Shown here one piece after another: positions 6,048 through 14,412 of a stretch of DNA of 35,974 nt. The stretch comes from an uncultured Bacteroidales bacterium. Lineage in GTDB: Bacteria; Bacteroidota; Bacteroidia; Bacteroidales; WCHB1-69. The notes beneath the pieces are model-generated. The model was not told the DNA's origin, ran no database searches, and saw nothing but the letters and a program-made list of their open reading frames with translations. A program made the position numbers and the translations under genes. Numbering within the stretch: the first letter of the stretch is position 1; every line of letters begins with the position of its first letter. The stretch spans positions 1-35,974 of the forward strand of contig ONQE01000044.1 in the NCBI GenBank assembly GCA_900319925.1, in the 5' to 3' direction.

Positions 6048-8579
6048 ATGGCAAAAAGATTATCCATTCAAAGAATCCTGGTTCTGACGGCGTTTGTGCT
6101 GTCATTCTTCGCGCTAAGCGCCCAAACGACCACTTCCGACACCATCGGCAGTGGCACAACGACATCCATCCATTCGGCGTTGCCGGGCGCTTACGGCTAC
6201 CACTTGTCGGCCGCGCTGTATCTCGGCAATGAAATCAACCATTCGGCAGGCGATATAGAATCCTTGTCGTATCACATCACATACGGCAATTATCCTGTCA
6301 ACGACGGTGACAAACGGATCAAGATCTACTTGTTGGAGACCTCCGATCCGTCCATCGATTTGTCGCAGACCTGGGGCTCCATGGTGAGCGCCGCCACGCT
6401 GGTGTATGACTCCCTCGGCTGCGACATCCAGTGGGACGACTACTGGAAAGAGTTCGCCTTCACACAGCCTTTCTCTTACGGCGGCGGCAATCTGATTGTC
6501 TTGGTGGAAGGTGAAGCCTGCGACCCCTACCCTAGTATGGGCGACTGTGAGACAGAGATTTACGTCAACAACGGAACGGTCAACAATTGCTGGAACCGGG
6601 TGCAGGACGGAACGCAGATCTCCTTCACCACGGCGATGGATTCCATCCCCGAAGGGACCCACGGCAACCACTACGACCGTCCGAACGTGGTGTTCTCCTT
6701 CTCCTCTGGCGAGCCCTCATCCCCGGACACCAACTGCGTGCTGACCCTCCCGATGCTGGAAGATTTCGAGGGCTATTCCGGCGATTTCTCCTCTATCCCC
6801 ACCTGCTGGACGAAGATCTCGCAGGAGTACAACCAGGCTTACGGCAGCTACTATCCCGTCATCAACGGCGGCAGCATGAGCGACCCCAACCAATCGGTGA
6901 TGTTTATGCTGATGGACACCTACTCGTCGTTCCTCGTTCTGCCCGCCTTGGACAGCGTCTGGTCGATGCAGAATGTCTCGATGTCGTTCAACTTCAAGTC
7001 CGCCCAGCAGAACATCACCCGCATGGTGGTGGGCGTGATGTCGGATCCGTCCGACACGCTGACCTTTGTGCCGGTGGATACCGTGTGGCGCGAAGGCAGT
7101 GTCAGCGGCTGGGAGCCCAAGGAGATCAACTTTGCCACCTACGCCGACTCGGGCCGTCACATCGCCTTCTGGTTCAGCAAGGCCAACTCCACCCATGTTT
7201 TCCCGAGCTGCTTCATCGACAACGTAGCCCTGTTTGAGACTCCCGACTGCACGCCGCCCGTTCAGATTTCGGCCAGCGTGGACAGTCTCGATGCCACCAT
7301 CACGTGGACTTACACGAACAATGCCTACGGTGCCAGAGTTTACTACAAGACCTCCGTTGATTCCCAGTTCGACTCCGTCGAAGTTTATACGGACAACTAT
7401 TACGCGCTGTATAATCTTCCCTATAACACTGTTTATCAATACTATATCGTCACCCTTTGCGATGGCGGCGGCGAATCGGCACCCTCGCAGGTTTTCACCT
7501 TTTCAACGCCTTGCGAGACAGTCACGCAATTCCCGTGGACCGACAGTTTCGAAAACGGACTGGGTTGCTGGTCGTTAGATGCCTCTTCGGCCGGACAGGA
7601 TTGGCAGGTGGTCGCCACCGGCAGTTATCCGACTTGTGCGCCATACTCCGGAAGTGCGATGATGAAATACGACTGTTGGAGTTTTCCGTCGGGCAGCTGG
7701 AGCACGATGACCTCGCCCGCTCTGGCCATCCCGCAAGACATGACCCTCTCGTTTGCCTACTTCAAGCAGGACATCTATCAGGCGAATGACAAAATCGAGG
7801 TTTTTGTCAACACCTCGGCAGACACGGCCAACGCGACGCTCCTGACCACCGTTTTCGGATACGATCCCTCCTTGAGCGGCTGGAACACCGTTTCCGTGAC
7901 CGTCCCCGTGCAGAATGAGGCGGTGTATCTGATTTTCAAGGCCACCTCCGACTACGGATACAACCTTTTCATGGACAATGTGACAGTGGATTTCTACACG
8001 CCGGAGGATACCACTGTAGTGGTCGATACCGTTTACGTCGTTCTGGACGAGAGCATTTGCGACGGCGAGAGCTTTGAGTTCGGCGACGGCAACTACACCT
8101 CAGCCGGCAGCTATACGTACACATCCAACGACACCGTTTACACGCTGACCCTGACGGTGAACCCGACGTACAACGTCATCCTCAACGACAGCATCACGGC
8201 AGGGGAGACCTACACGCAGTACGGTTTCAACGAAAGCGCGGCAGGCACCTACACGCAGTCGTTAACGACGGTCAACGGTTGTGACAGCATCATCACGCTG
8301 CATTTGACAGTGCTGACCGGTGTGAATGAGTATAGCGGTATGGATTTCTCTGTCGCGCCCAATCCCGCGCACGACTATGCGGTGGTGTCGGTGAAGAATG
8401 CCAATGAAGAGATGGTAGTCGATTTGCTGGATATCAGCGGGCGTGTTTTGAGAACGCAGCGGCTGGCGGCGGGCGAATCGACGCTAAGGCTGGAACGCGG
8501 CAACGTGCCGAACGGGATCTACATGTTGCGGCTGACCTCCCACGGCCAAAAGCAGACACGGAAGGTGATTTTCCGATAG
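6048..8579 (+). CDS. Large T9SS-secreted adhesin-like protein
   Basis: This 843-residue protein has a signal peptide (about residues 1-25, ending ALSAQ). Two jelly-roll-like regions of the choice-of-anchor or MAM-like kind follow: one contains LPMLEDFEGYSGDF and ends FIDNVALFETPDC, the other contains FPWTDSFENGLGCW and ends LFMDNVTVDF. A fibronectin type III-like segment (PPVQISASVDSLDATITW) lies between them. Two copies of a CDGESFEFG / GETYTQYGF...GCDSIITLHLTV repeat come next. The last ~75 residues (VAPNPAHDY, LLDISGRVL, NGIYMLRL, KVIF) are a T9SS type A sorting domain, so the protein should reach the cell surface. No catalytic motif is visible. It probably binds a polymer or partner cell. 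Confidence 0.8.
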   Translation: MAKRLSIQRILVLTAFVLSFFALSAQTTTSDTIGSGTTTSIHSALPGAYGYHLSAALYLGNEINHSAGDIESLSYHITYGNYPVNDGDKRIKIYLLETSDPSIDLSQTWGSMVSAATLVYDSLGCDIQWDDYWKEFAFTQPFSYGGGNLIVLVEGEACDPYPSMGDCETEIYVNNGTVNNCWNRVQDGTQISFTTAMDSIPEGTHGNHYDRPNVVFSFSSGEPSSPDTNCVLTLPMLEDFEGYSGDFSSIPTCWTKISQEYNQAYGSYYPVINGGSMSDPNQSVMFMLMDTYSSFLVLPALDSVWSMQNVSMSFNFKSAQQNITRMVVGVMSDPSDTLTFVPVDTVWREGSVSGWEPKEINFATYADSGRHIAFWFSKANSTHVFPSCFIDNVALFETPDCTPPVQISASVDSLDATITWTYTNNAYGARVYYKTSVDSQFDSVEVYTDNYYALYNLPYNTVYQYYIVTLCDGGGESAPSQVFTFSTPCETVTQFPWTDSFENGLGCWSLDASSAGQDWQVVATGSYPTCAPYSGSAMMKYDCWSFPSGSWSTMTSPALAIPQDMTLSFAYFKQDIYQANDKIEVFVNTSADTANATLLTTVFGYDPSLSGWNTVSVTVPVQNEAVYLIFKATSDYGYNLFMDNVTVDFYTPEDTTVVVDTVYVVLDESICDGESFEFGDGNYTSAGSYTYTSNDTVYTLTLTVNPTYNVILNDSITAGETYTQYGFNESAAGTYTQSLTTVNGCDSIITLHLTVLTGVNEYSGMDFSVAPNPAHDYAVVSVKNANEEMVVDLLDISGRVLRTQRLAAGESTLRLERGNVPNGIYMLRLTSHGQKQTRKVIFR

Positions 8580-8640
8580 GCACTTCGTCAATGTAATGGA
8601 CATTTCGTCCTTTGCACGAATTCCGCGACCCAAGTTTTGA

Positions 8641-8669
8641 TTTGAGTCGCGGAATTTTGTGTATATTTG
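8641..8669 (+). promoter_or_regulatory. Promoter before the Sir2/macro chimera
   Basis: TTTG (8641-8644) and TATATTTG (8662-8669), spaced by 17 bases, lie 17 bases before the ATG at 8687. Confidence 0.5.
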
Positions 8670-8686
8670 CCGCGTTTATTGAAATT

Positions 8687-8927
8687 ATGGAAATAGAGAA
8701 ACTACGAAAAGCATTGCAATCCGCCGACGCCATCATCATCGGTGCTGGCGCAGGCCTCTCCACCTCGGCGGACTTCTACCCGCTTCCCGAACCGGCTGGC
8801 CGCCGAAATCGCCGTGCAAACCGTCAAGGATTATTTGACCGAACATCCCGATTGCAGCGTCAGACAGGTGGTTTTCAATATGTTCAAGGATGAGGATAGG
8901 GATATTTATCAACCTATCATAAAATAA
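8687..8927 (+). pseudogene. Sir2 start joined to macrodomain end
   Basis: From the ATG at 8687 the frame reads MEIEKLRKALQSADAIIIGA, then GAGLSTSADF. This is the first Rossmann strand and NAD-binding GAGxSxxAD/G loop of a Sir2-type (sirtuin) enzyme. After about 8775 this frame turns into nonsense and stops at 8893. In another frame, the bases from about 8770 encode RFPNRLAAEIAVQTVKDYL and end MFKDEDRDIYQPIIK, which matches the last helix and strand of a macrodomain (ADP-ribose-binding) protein. Sirtuins and macrodomains are known to sit side by side in ADP-ribosylation operons. A single deletion from inside a sir2 gene into a following macrodomain gene explains the structure. Neither product can work. 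Confidence 0.6.
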
Positions 8928-8938
8928 AGAAAAAATTG

Positions 8939-8946
8939 TATTTTTG
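8939..8946 (+). promoter_or_regulatory. -7 promoter element at 8939
   Basis: TATTTTTG followed by C lies 26 bases before the ATG at 8973. It would drive the short frameshifted frame and possibly the membrane protein after it. Confidence 0.4.
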
Positions 8947-8972
8947 CGCTCTTAATTATTAGTTGTTTGGTT

Positions 8973-9084
8973 ATGAGCAAAACGACGATGGGCAACGAAT
9001 GCCATCAAAGGTTGGCGAAGAATGGCCACCAGTCTTGGAATAGCGAAACGTGAAATGGAATTGTTAGAACAAATCCTTGGTTGA
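8973..9084 (+). pseudogene. Short frameshifted reading frame
   Basis: The ATG at 8973 has a promoter-like element but reads into a TGA after 26 codons. Removing one A from the AAAACG run near 8980 would give a 36-residue frame, starting MSKRRWATNAIKGWRRMATS and ending EMELLEQILG, with a stop at 9082-9084. The repaired version looks more like protein than the actual one. I do not recognise the family. It could be an eroded end of a longer gene. Confidence 0.25.
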
Positions 9085-9113
9085 GGAATTAGATGTCCCA
9101 TTACATTACAGCA

Positions 9114-9890
9114 ATGAGAAAGAATCGTAAAAGAATTATCATCACAGCACTTGAGATTTTGGCTGTCTTGCTTCTTTTGGCTCCAGCCTATCGCCTGGCG
9201 TGTGGCATAGGCCTGAAAAAAAACTATTCCCAAAACGGCATTACCATATATGCCGATGGTGTTGAGCATAAAGAGGAGGCCAAGCAAATGGCAGAAACGC
9301 TTCGAACGCAGTTGTTGGAGGTTGACAGCGAGTATTCTCCAAGAATTTCTTTCTACTTTTGCCGGACGATGACCGGCTTTCGAACAAAGGCAATAGCGAT
9401 TGGCAAACCTCTTGCTTTGTCGCGAACCGGCCTGAAGGCAACTTTGATTCGTCCGTGCGACTGGACGAAAAATTCTATAGAACCACGAAAACCGGAACTT
9501 TCGCCACGCAGTCTTTCCTCGGTTTTGTTGCACGAAGCACTTCATCATTATGAGAAGGAAAAACTTGGTGTCGTTCGTTTTTTTATCAAAATGCGTACCG
9601 AGAATTGGAAAATCGAAGGGTTTTGCGAATACCATTCCGCTTCGTCCTCGTTCCCGACAGACAAAGGATTGCGCATTTTCTCTGGCGAAGACAGTTATGA
9701 TTTTGTAACAACCAATGAGATAAAACCGGAATACTTCTATTTCGTGTCACGACTACGAACCGACTACCTTCTCAATTTCAAAAAAGTCAGTGAACGCGAT
9801 TATTGGTCAACAAAATATGATGAAGATCAATTGGATGAGGAAATCAGGCAGGCATTAAAAGAAAAGAGATACACTTTCACGATGCAGTGA
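9114..9890 (+). CDS. Membrane-anchored HExxH protein, putative peptidase
   Basis: The protein is about 258 residues from the ATG at 9114; an ATG seven codons earlier is also open. It starts with basic residues and one membrane helix (about residues 8-26, ALEILAVLLLLAPAYRLA), so the rest should face the periplasm. The motif LLHEALHHYE contains HExxH, the zinc-binding signature of gluzincin and related metallopeptidases. About 30 residues on, IEGFCEYHSA offers a glutamate in a suitable place for a third ligand. I do not recognise a named family, and the remaining sequence gives no substrate. Codon use is more A+T-rich than in the flanking genes. The peptidase role is an inference from the motif alone. 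Confidence 0.5.
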   Translation: MRKNRKRIIITALEILAVLLLLAPAYRLACGIGLKKNYSQNGITIYADGVEHKEEAKQMAETLRTQLLEVDSEYSPRISFYFCRTMTGFRTKAIAIGKPLALSRTGLKATLIRPCDWTKNSIEPRKPELSPRSLSSVLLHEALHHYEKEKLGVVRFFIKMRTENWKIEGFCEYHSASSSFPTDKGLRIFSGEDSYDFVTTNEIKPEYFYFVSRLRTDYLLNFKKVSERDYWSTKYDEDQLDEEIRQALKEKRYTFTMQ

Positions 9891-10053
9891 TTGAACGAAT
9901 CACCGAACAACGCCAACTCAACGGGCTGTAGGGAACCATCAACGGATTCAAAATACGATAAATACCTCACTTAGCTGTCTGACAAGGTAGATTTTCAGTG
10001 ATGGTTGTATGCAAATAGGCAATGAATATTAAGAATTTGGAAAACGATACGAT
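9891..10053 (+). other. Gap with a possible gene tail
   Basis: After the HExxH gene, a short open stretch ends IERITEQRQLNGL and a stop at about 9931, possibly the end of a lost gene. The rest is A+T-rich and holds no recognisable element apart from the untranslated region before the acetyltransferase start at 10054. Confidence 0.2.
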
Positions 10054-10674
10054 ATGAAACACGAAATCAACCCTCAAGACTCGCCGCGCGGATTTGCTTT
10101 CGAGCTGTGGAAAACGGCTGGGATGCCGAAGGTGACGATTTTCAAAACCTTCGATATCACCCGATTGATCAAGGTCGCCAAACGGAGCAGGATGAAGACC
10201 AACATGCTGATGTGCTGGTGCATCGGACATGCGGCAAGCCCTATCGAGGAGTTCTATACGCTGCCTGCCGGTGGACATCTGTGGCTGTACGATCGTCTGG
10301 CGGTCAACACCGTTGTGAAGACCGTGAACGGTACCGTCCGCCTCTGCGACATCCCTTATTCGGAGGATATTCATCAGTTCAACGAGGACTATCTGCGGCT
10401 GACCCGTCAGGTGCACGACACGAACGAAGACCATCTTCTCGGCGACGAATACATGGCCGTTGACACTTCGACGTTGGTGGAATGCGAGATTGACGGTGTG
10501 GCGAGTATCTATTCCGAACTGTTCACCAATCCTTTCCTGGCCTGGGGCAAATACCGCCGTGGGTTCTTCAAAACGACGTTGCCCATCTCGTTCCAGTTCC
10601 ATCACGCCCAAATGGACGGTTTCGAGGCCGCGCGCTTCCTCAACGGGCTGCAGGAGACCATGCTTACGATTTGA
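10054..10674 (+). CDS. Chloramphenicol acetyltransferase-like enzyme
   Basis: This 206-residue protein has the length and fold pattern of the CatA-type acetyltransferases, which use acetyl-CoA to acetylate chloramphenicol or other hydroxyl groups as a cytoplasmic trimer. The catalytic signature is present as FHHAQMDGF, with the active-site His at 184 and the structural Asp at 188. The family C-terminal pattern FEAARFLNGLQ follows. The middle part is less like the classical resistance enzymes, so the true acceptor could be another compound. The end overlaps the opposite-strand GNAT gene by 11 bases. Confidence is high for the family and low for resistance. Confidence 0.75.
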   Translation: MKHEINPQDSPRGFAFELWKTAGMPKVTIFKTFDITRLIKVAKRSRMKTNMLMCWCIGHAASPIEEFYTLPAGGHLWLYDRLAVNTVVKTVNGTVRLCDIPYSEDIHQFNEDYLRLTRQVHDTNEDHLLGDEYMAVDTSTLVECEIDGVASIYSELFTNPFLAWGKYRRGFFKTTLPISFQFHHAQMDGFEAARFLNGLQETMLTI

Positions 10675-11215
10675 GATTCCTAATTCTCTTCTGAAAACGG
10701 AACATCCCGTCGCTGTCAGGATCACCGCTGTCTGGGTCGTTAACATCGGGGTGACGGCTGTTGAAATACTCCACGATGTGGAAACCGCAGCGGTTGACAT
10801 AGAAGTGGATGTTGCGCTTATCGAAATAGGGTGTGTTGGTTTCCCAGACCGTCACTTCGGGGTGCAGCTGTTCGATAAGGCACCAGGCAGAATAACCGAT
10901 GCCCTTGCTGTGAACCTCGGGGTTGACAAACAGCAGCTCCAATTCGCCGCACCCGCCTTCCACGCTGATAACGGCACCGCCAACCTTCTCCCCGTCGAGG
11001 AGAATGCGGTATGTTTCGGCGTTTTCACCATCAATGGAGGCTTCAATGGTGGCGCGGGAAATGATTTCGCCATCTTCTTCAAAATGGTCGTCACGGAGAC
11101 CGAACTCCTCGGTGGCACCGTACTTGAACGCCCGCTGGTTGTCGAGGATGAACTGCTCGCGGTCGTCGGGTTGCAGCGGCAAGAGGGTTACACTGTTATT
11201 GAATTTGGCTTTCAT
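10664..11215 (-). CDS. GNAT family N-acetyltransferase
   Basis: This is a 183-residue acetyltransferase of the GNAT fold. The acetyl-CoA-binding motif A is visible as LELLFVNPEVHSKGIGYSAW (the Q/RxxGxG/A loop is VHSKGIGY). It is preceded by the typical strand GGAVISVEG and followed by a late strand containing FYVNRCGFHIVEYF. The substrate is unknown. The start at 11215 overlaps the end of the RND pump gene by four bases (ATGA-type), which suggests the two are translated from one message. The 3' end runs into the acetyltransferase gene from the opposite strand. Confidence 0.75.
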   Translation of the reverse strand: MKAKFNNSVTLLPLQPDDREQFILDNQRAFKYGATEEFGLRDDHFEEDGEIISRATIEASIDGENAETYRILLDGEKVGGAVISVEGGCGELELLFVNPEVHSKGIGYSAWCLIEQLHPEVTVWETNTPYFDKRNIHFYVNRCGFHIVEYFNSRHPDVNDPDSGDPDSDGMFRFQKRIRNLKS

Positions 11216-14200
11216 TGATCTGATTTGTTTTTACGGACTCTTTCCTGAATTTTCTGAAACACGACAAACAACACCGGCACGGTAAGCAGCAAGCCGAGCG
11301 TGCCGAACAGCATTCCGCCGACCACACAAACCCCGATGGTGCGGCTGCCGTTGGCTCCCACGCCCGAGGCGAACATCAAAGGCAGCATACCGATAATCAT
11401 CGTCAGCGAAGTCATCAGGATGGGACGCAGTCGCGCCGCATCGGCGAGCGACATCCCCTCGCGGCGCGCCTGCGAGGCGTACTCGGTGAGCAGGATAGCC
11501 GTTTTCGACAGCAGGCCCACCAGCATCACCATCCCGATCTGCATGTAGATGTTGTTCTCCACGCCGAACAGCTTGGCGAACAGCAAACTGCCCGCCAGAC
11601 CGAAGGGCACCGACAGCATTACCGCCAGCGGGATGAAGAGACTTTCGTAGAGGGCCACCATCACGAGATAGGCGAACACGATGCATATCAGGAAGATGAA
11701 GATCACTCTGCCGGATGTCTGGCTCTCCTCGCGGGTGATGCCGCCAAACTCAATGCTATAGCCCACGGGCAACTCCTTCGCGGCGGTCTCCTGGATGGCC
11801 TTGATGGCACGACCTGAACTGCTGCCCTCTGCCACGCTGCCCGACACATCGATGCTGGGGAACATATTGAAACTGTTGATCGACTGCGGCATATACTCCT
11901 TGGTGAGGGTGACGAACTGGTTGATAGGCATCATCTCGCCGCTTTCGGAACGCACAAAAAGACTCGCCAACGACTCGGGTCGGTTGCGGTCGGAGGGCCG
12001 GAGCTGCAAATCCACTTGATACACCTTGTTGTACTTGTTGAAGTTGGAAATGTAGTCGCCGCCCAAGTAAGCGCCCATCTCGTTGAGGACGGTGGAAGGT
12101 GCGACCCCCATCTTCTTGCACCGTGCCACATCCAAATCCACGCGGTACTGCGGATAGTTGACATCGTAGCTAGAGTAGGCCTCCCCGATTTCCGGGCGCT
12201 CGCTGAGTTTTTCCATAAAACGAGTGGTGATCGCGTGCAACGTTTTGGCATTCTGCCCGTTGCGGCCCTGCACCGAGAACTCGAAACCGCCGTTGCCGCC
12301 ATAACCCTCCACCATACCCGGTTCCGAGACGAAGCTCTGCGCCTCCGTTTCCTGGGACAAAATCGCGTCTATCTTCTCCATAATGGCGGAAGAGGAGTGC
12401 GCTTTTCCTCGGCGTTCTTTCCACGGTTTCAGCTGGACGAAGATGTTGGCGCCGGCTCCGACGCCTACCACGCCGCCAACATCCTGCACTTCAGGCAACT
12501 CACGGATCTTGTCGCAATTACGGTTCATCAGGTCGAAAGTCTTGTTGGCCGTGTAACCCGAAGGGGGCGTAAGATCCACGAAAAGCGTGCCCATGTCCTC
12601 GTTGGGGATGAAACCCGTGGGCACAACCTTGAAGAGGATGCCGAAGAGCAGCAACGTGACCGCCACACTGCCGACCGTAAGCCATTTGTGGCCAAGCAAC
12701 CAGCGGACCATTTTGGTGTAATGTTTTAACAGGGTGTTAAAAGTGATATCGTATGCGGTACGAATCCTTGATTGCAGGGACGATGTTCCCGATTTTTGTA
12801 GAGACGCGCCATGGCACGTCTCTACAGATAACGGTTTCAAAATCAGGGCGCACAATGCCGGCGACAATGTCAGCGCATTGACCAACGAGATGCCCACCGC
12901 GACGGCCATCGTCAGACCGAACTGTTTGAAGAAGATGCCGGTGGTGCCGCCCACAAAGGCGACGGGGATGAAGATGACCATAAATACCAGCGTGGTGGTG
13001 AACAGCGTGACGGAAAGTCCATTCATGGCATCCTCCGAGGCTTTACGGGTAGTGGTGAAGCCCTCGTCCAGCTTGGCTTTCACCGCCTCCACCACCACGA
13101 TGGAGTCATCCACCACGGTGCCGATAACCAGCACCAACGCAAAGAGCGTCAGTAGGTTAACCGAGAAACCAGCCACTTTCATAAAGGCGAAAGTGCCGAT
13201 GAGCGAGACGATAATGCCGACGGCGGGAATCAGCGTGGCGCGGAAATCTTGCAGGAAGAAGAGCACCACAACCAACACCAGCACAATGGCGATGACGAGT
13301 GTCAGAATCACCTCGCGGATGGAGGCGAAGAGGAAGTCGTTGGTGTTGTCGAAGGTGACGATTTTCACGTCCTTGGGCAGCGATTTCTCGGTTTCGGCCA
13401 GCAGTTTGTCGATTTCGAGGTTGATTTTGGTGGCGTTGGAGCCGGCCATCTGGCTCACCGAACCCATCACGCCCGGATGCCCGTTGATGCTGTTGATATA
13501 GTCGTAATCCGACTGCCCTAACTCCACATCCGCCACATCCTTCAGCAGCAGCTCCTCGCCGGTGGGCAGCGAGGCAATCACAAGGTTCTCGAACTCCGGC
13601 ACCTCGGTTTTGCGACCCGTATAGCGCAGCATATATTGGAACACATTGTCGGAGTTGCTGCCCAACGAACCGACCGAGGCCTCAAGGTTCTGTTCGGCCA
13701 GCACGGCGGATATGTCGCTGGGCATCAGCTTGTGACGCGCCATCACGTCGGGTTTGAGCCAGATACGCAGGGCGTATTGCGCACCCCATACCTCCACCTT
13801 GCCCACACCTTTGATGCGCAGCAGGGCGGGACGCAGGTTGTTGTAGAAATAGTTGCTGAGGAAGTTCTCGTCGTAGGTGCCGTTGGGACTCTCCAGCGCG
13901 ATGATGCGGAGCTGGCCGGGTTGCCGTTTCTCGGTGGCCACGCCCGTCTGCAGCACCTCAGCGGGCAGTTGCGCTTGTGCCTGGATGACTCGGTTCTGCA
14001 CATTCACGGCGGCCATATCTGCATTGGCGCCCTGCTCGAAGTAGATGGTGATGCTGGCCGAACCGTTGCTGGCCGACGAGGTCATGTAGGTCATCCCCTC
14101 CACCCCGTTGATGGCCTCCTCCAACGGCATCACCACGCTCTTGTGCACCGTTTCGGCACTCGCGCCTGGATAACTTGCCCACACGTAGATGGCCGGCGGC

Positions 14201-14319
14201 GCGATGTCGGGATAGCGCTCCACCGGCAGCGAGAGCAACGAAATAACCCCCAACAGCACGATGAACACACTGATGACGAGGGAGAGCAAGGGTCTGGATA
14301 TAAAGGTTTTGACGGTCAT
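11212..14319 (-). CDS. RND efflux pump inner-membrane subunit (HAE1/AcrB-like)
   Basis: About 1035 residues, the usual full length for a drug-exporting RND pump that uses the proton gradient and spans the membrane 12 times. It begins MTVKTFISRPLLSLVISVF; the ATG at 14319 is preferred because the homologous stub at 25437 starts there, though a GTG two codons earlier is open. The conserved DDSIVVVEAVKA charged segment of TM4 is present, along with FSVNLLTLFALVLVIGTVVDDS and the second-half helices. A 30-bp palindrome sits in frame in the central cytoplasmic loop near 12797. The membrane-fusion partner is not adjacent: its truncated gene lies 11 kb away at 25458, beyond the defence block. No outer-membrane factor is seen. 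Whether the pump still works is uncertain. Confidence 0.9.
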   Translation of the reverse strand: MTVKTFISRPLLSLVISVFIVLLGVISLLSLPVERYPDIAPPAIYVWASYPGASAETVHKSVVMPLEEAINGVEGMTYMTSSASNGSASITIYFEQGANADMAAVNVQNRVIQAQAQLPAEVLQTGVATEKRQPGQLRIIALESPNGTYDENFLSNYFYNNLRPALLRIKGVGKVEVWGAQYALRIWLKPDVMARHKLMPSDISAVLAEQNLEASVGSLGSNSDNVFQYMLRYTGRKTEVPEFENLVIASLPTGEELLLKDVADVELGQSDYDYINSINGHPGVMGSVSQMAGSNATKINLEIDKLLAETEKSLPKDVKIVTFDNTNDFLFASIREVILTLVIAIVLVLVVVLFFLQDFRATLIPAVGIIVSLIGTFAFMKVAGFSVNLLTLFALVLVIGTVVDDSIVVVEAVKAKLDEGFTTTRKASEDAMNGLSVTLFTTTLVFMVIFIPVAFVGGTTGIFFKQFGLTMAVAVGISLVNALTLSPALCALILKPLSVETCHGASLQKSGTSSLQSRIRTAYDITFNTLLKHYTKMVRWLLGHKWLTVGSVAVTLLLFGILFKVVPTGFIPNEDMGTLFVDLTPPSGYTANKTFDLMNRNCDKIRELPEVQDVGGVVGVGAGANIFVQLKPWKERRGKAHSSSAIMEKIDAILSQETEAQSFVSEPGMVEGYGGNGGFEFSVQGRNGQNAKTLHAITTRFMEKLSERPEIGEAYSSYDVNYPQYRVDLDVARCKKMGVAPSTVLNEMGAYLGGDYISNFNKYNKVYQVDLQLRPSDRNRPESLASLFVRSESGEMMPINQFVTLTKEYMPQSINSFNMFPSIDVSGSVAEGSSSGRAIKAIQETAAKELPVGYSIEFGGITREESQTSGRVIFIFLICIVFAYLVMVALYESLFIPLAVMLSVPFGLAGSLLFAKLFGVENNIYMQIGMVMLVGLLSKTAILLTEYASQARREGMSLADAARLRPILMTSLTMIIGMLPLMFASGVGANGSRTIGVCVVGGMLFGTLGLLLTVPVLFVVFQKIQERVRKNKSDQ
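12797..12826. repeat. 30-bp palindrome inside the RND gene
   Basis: The arms TGTAGAGACG and CGTCTCTACA are perfect, and the centre contains GCCATGGC; the only mismatch is 12807 against 12816. Similar palindromes are spread in intergenic DNA of Bacteroidota and cyanobacteria. It occupies 30 bases, exactly ten codons, so it keeps the pump frame open and encodes part of SVETCHGASLQK. Confidence 0.7.
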
Positions 14320-14321
14320 AA
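14129..14321 (-). repeat. 193-bp direct repeat, left copy (intact RND 5' end)
   Basis: The first ~63 codons of the full-length pump gene match 25247-25439 over 193 bases with nine substitutions and no gaps, in the same orientation. The similarity ends abruptly at both sides: two bases past the start codon on one side and after the codons for HKSVV on the other. The two copies bracket the defence block. Confidence 0.9.
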
Positions 14322-14342
14322 TCACTATTCTTTATGGAAGAG

Positions 14343-14350
14343 CAAAAATA
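14343..14350 (-). promoter_or_regulatory. -7 promoter element of the RND gene
   Basis: On the minus strand 14343-14350 reads TATTTTTG and lies 23 bases before the ATG. It falls inside the putative island edge, so the island may supply the promoter that now drives the separated pump gene. No convincing -33 element is seen. Confidence 0.4.
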
Positions 14351-14412
14351 GCAAGTAAGACCGAGAGTATGGTGTATAAAAATGAACCGATATTGTAGGT
14401 TTTCGGAACTAA

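Noticed and set aside
12016-12729. 237-codon plus-strand frame inside the RND pump gene
   Set aside because: It is antisense to conserved pump sequence and has no recognisable domain; high G+C at third positions creates such frames.
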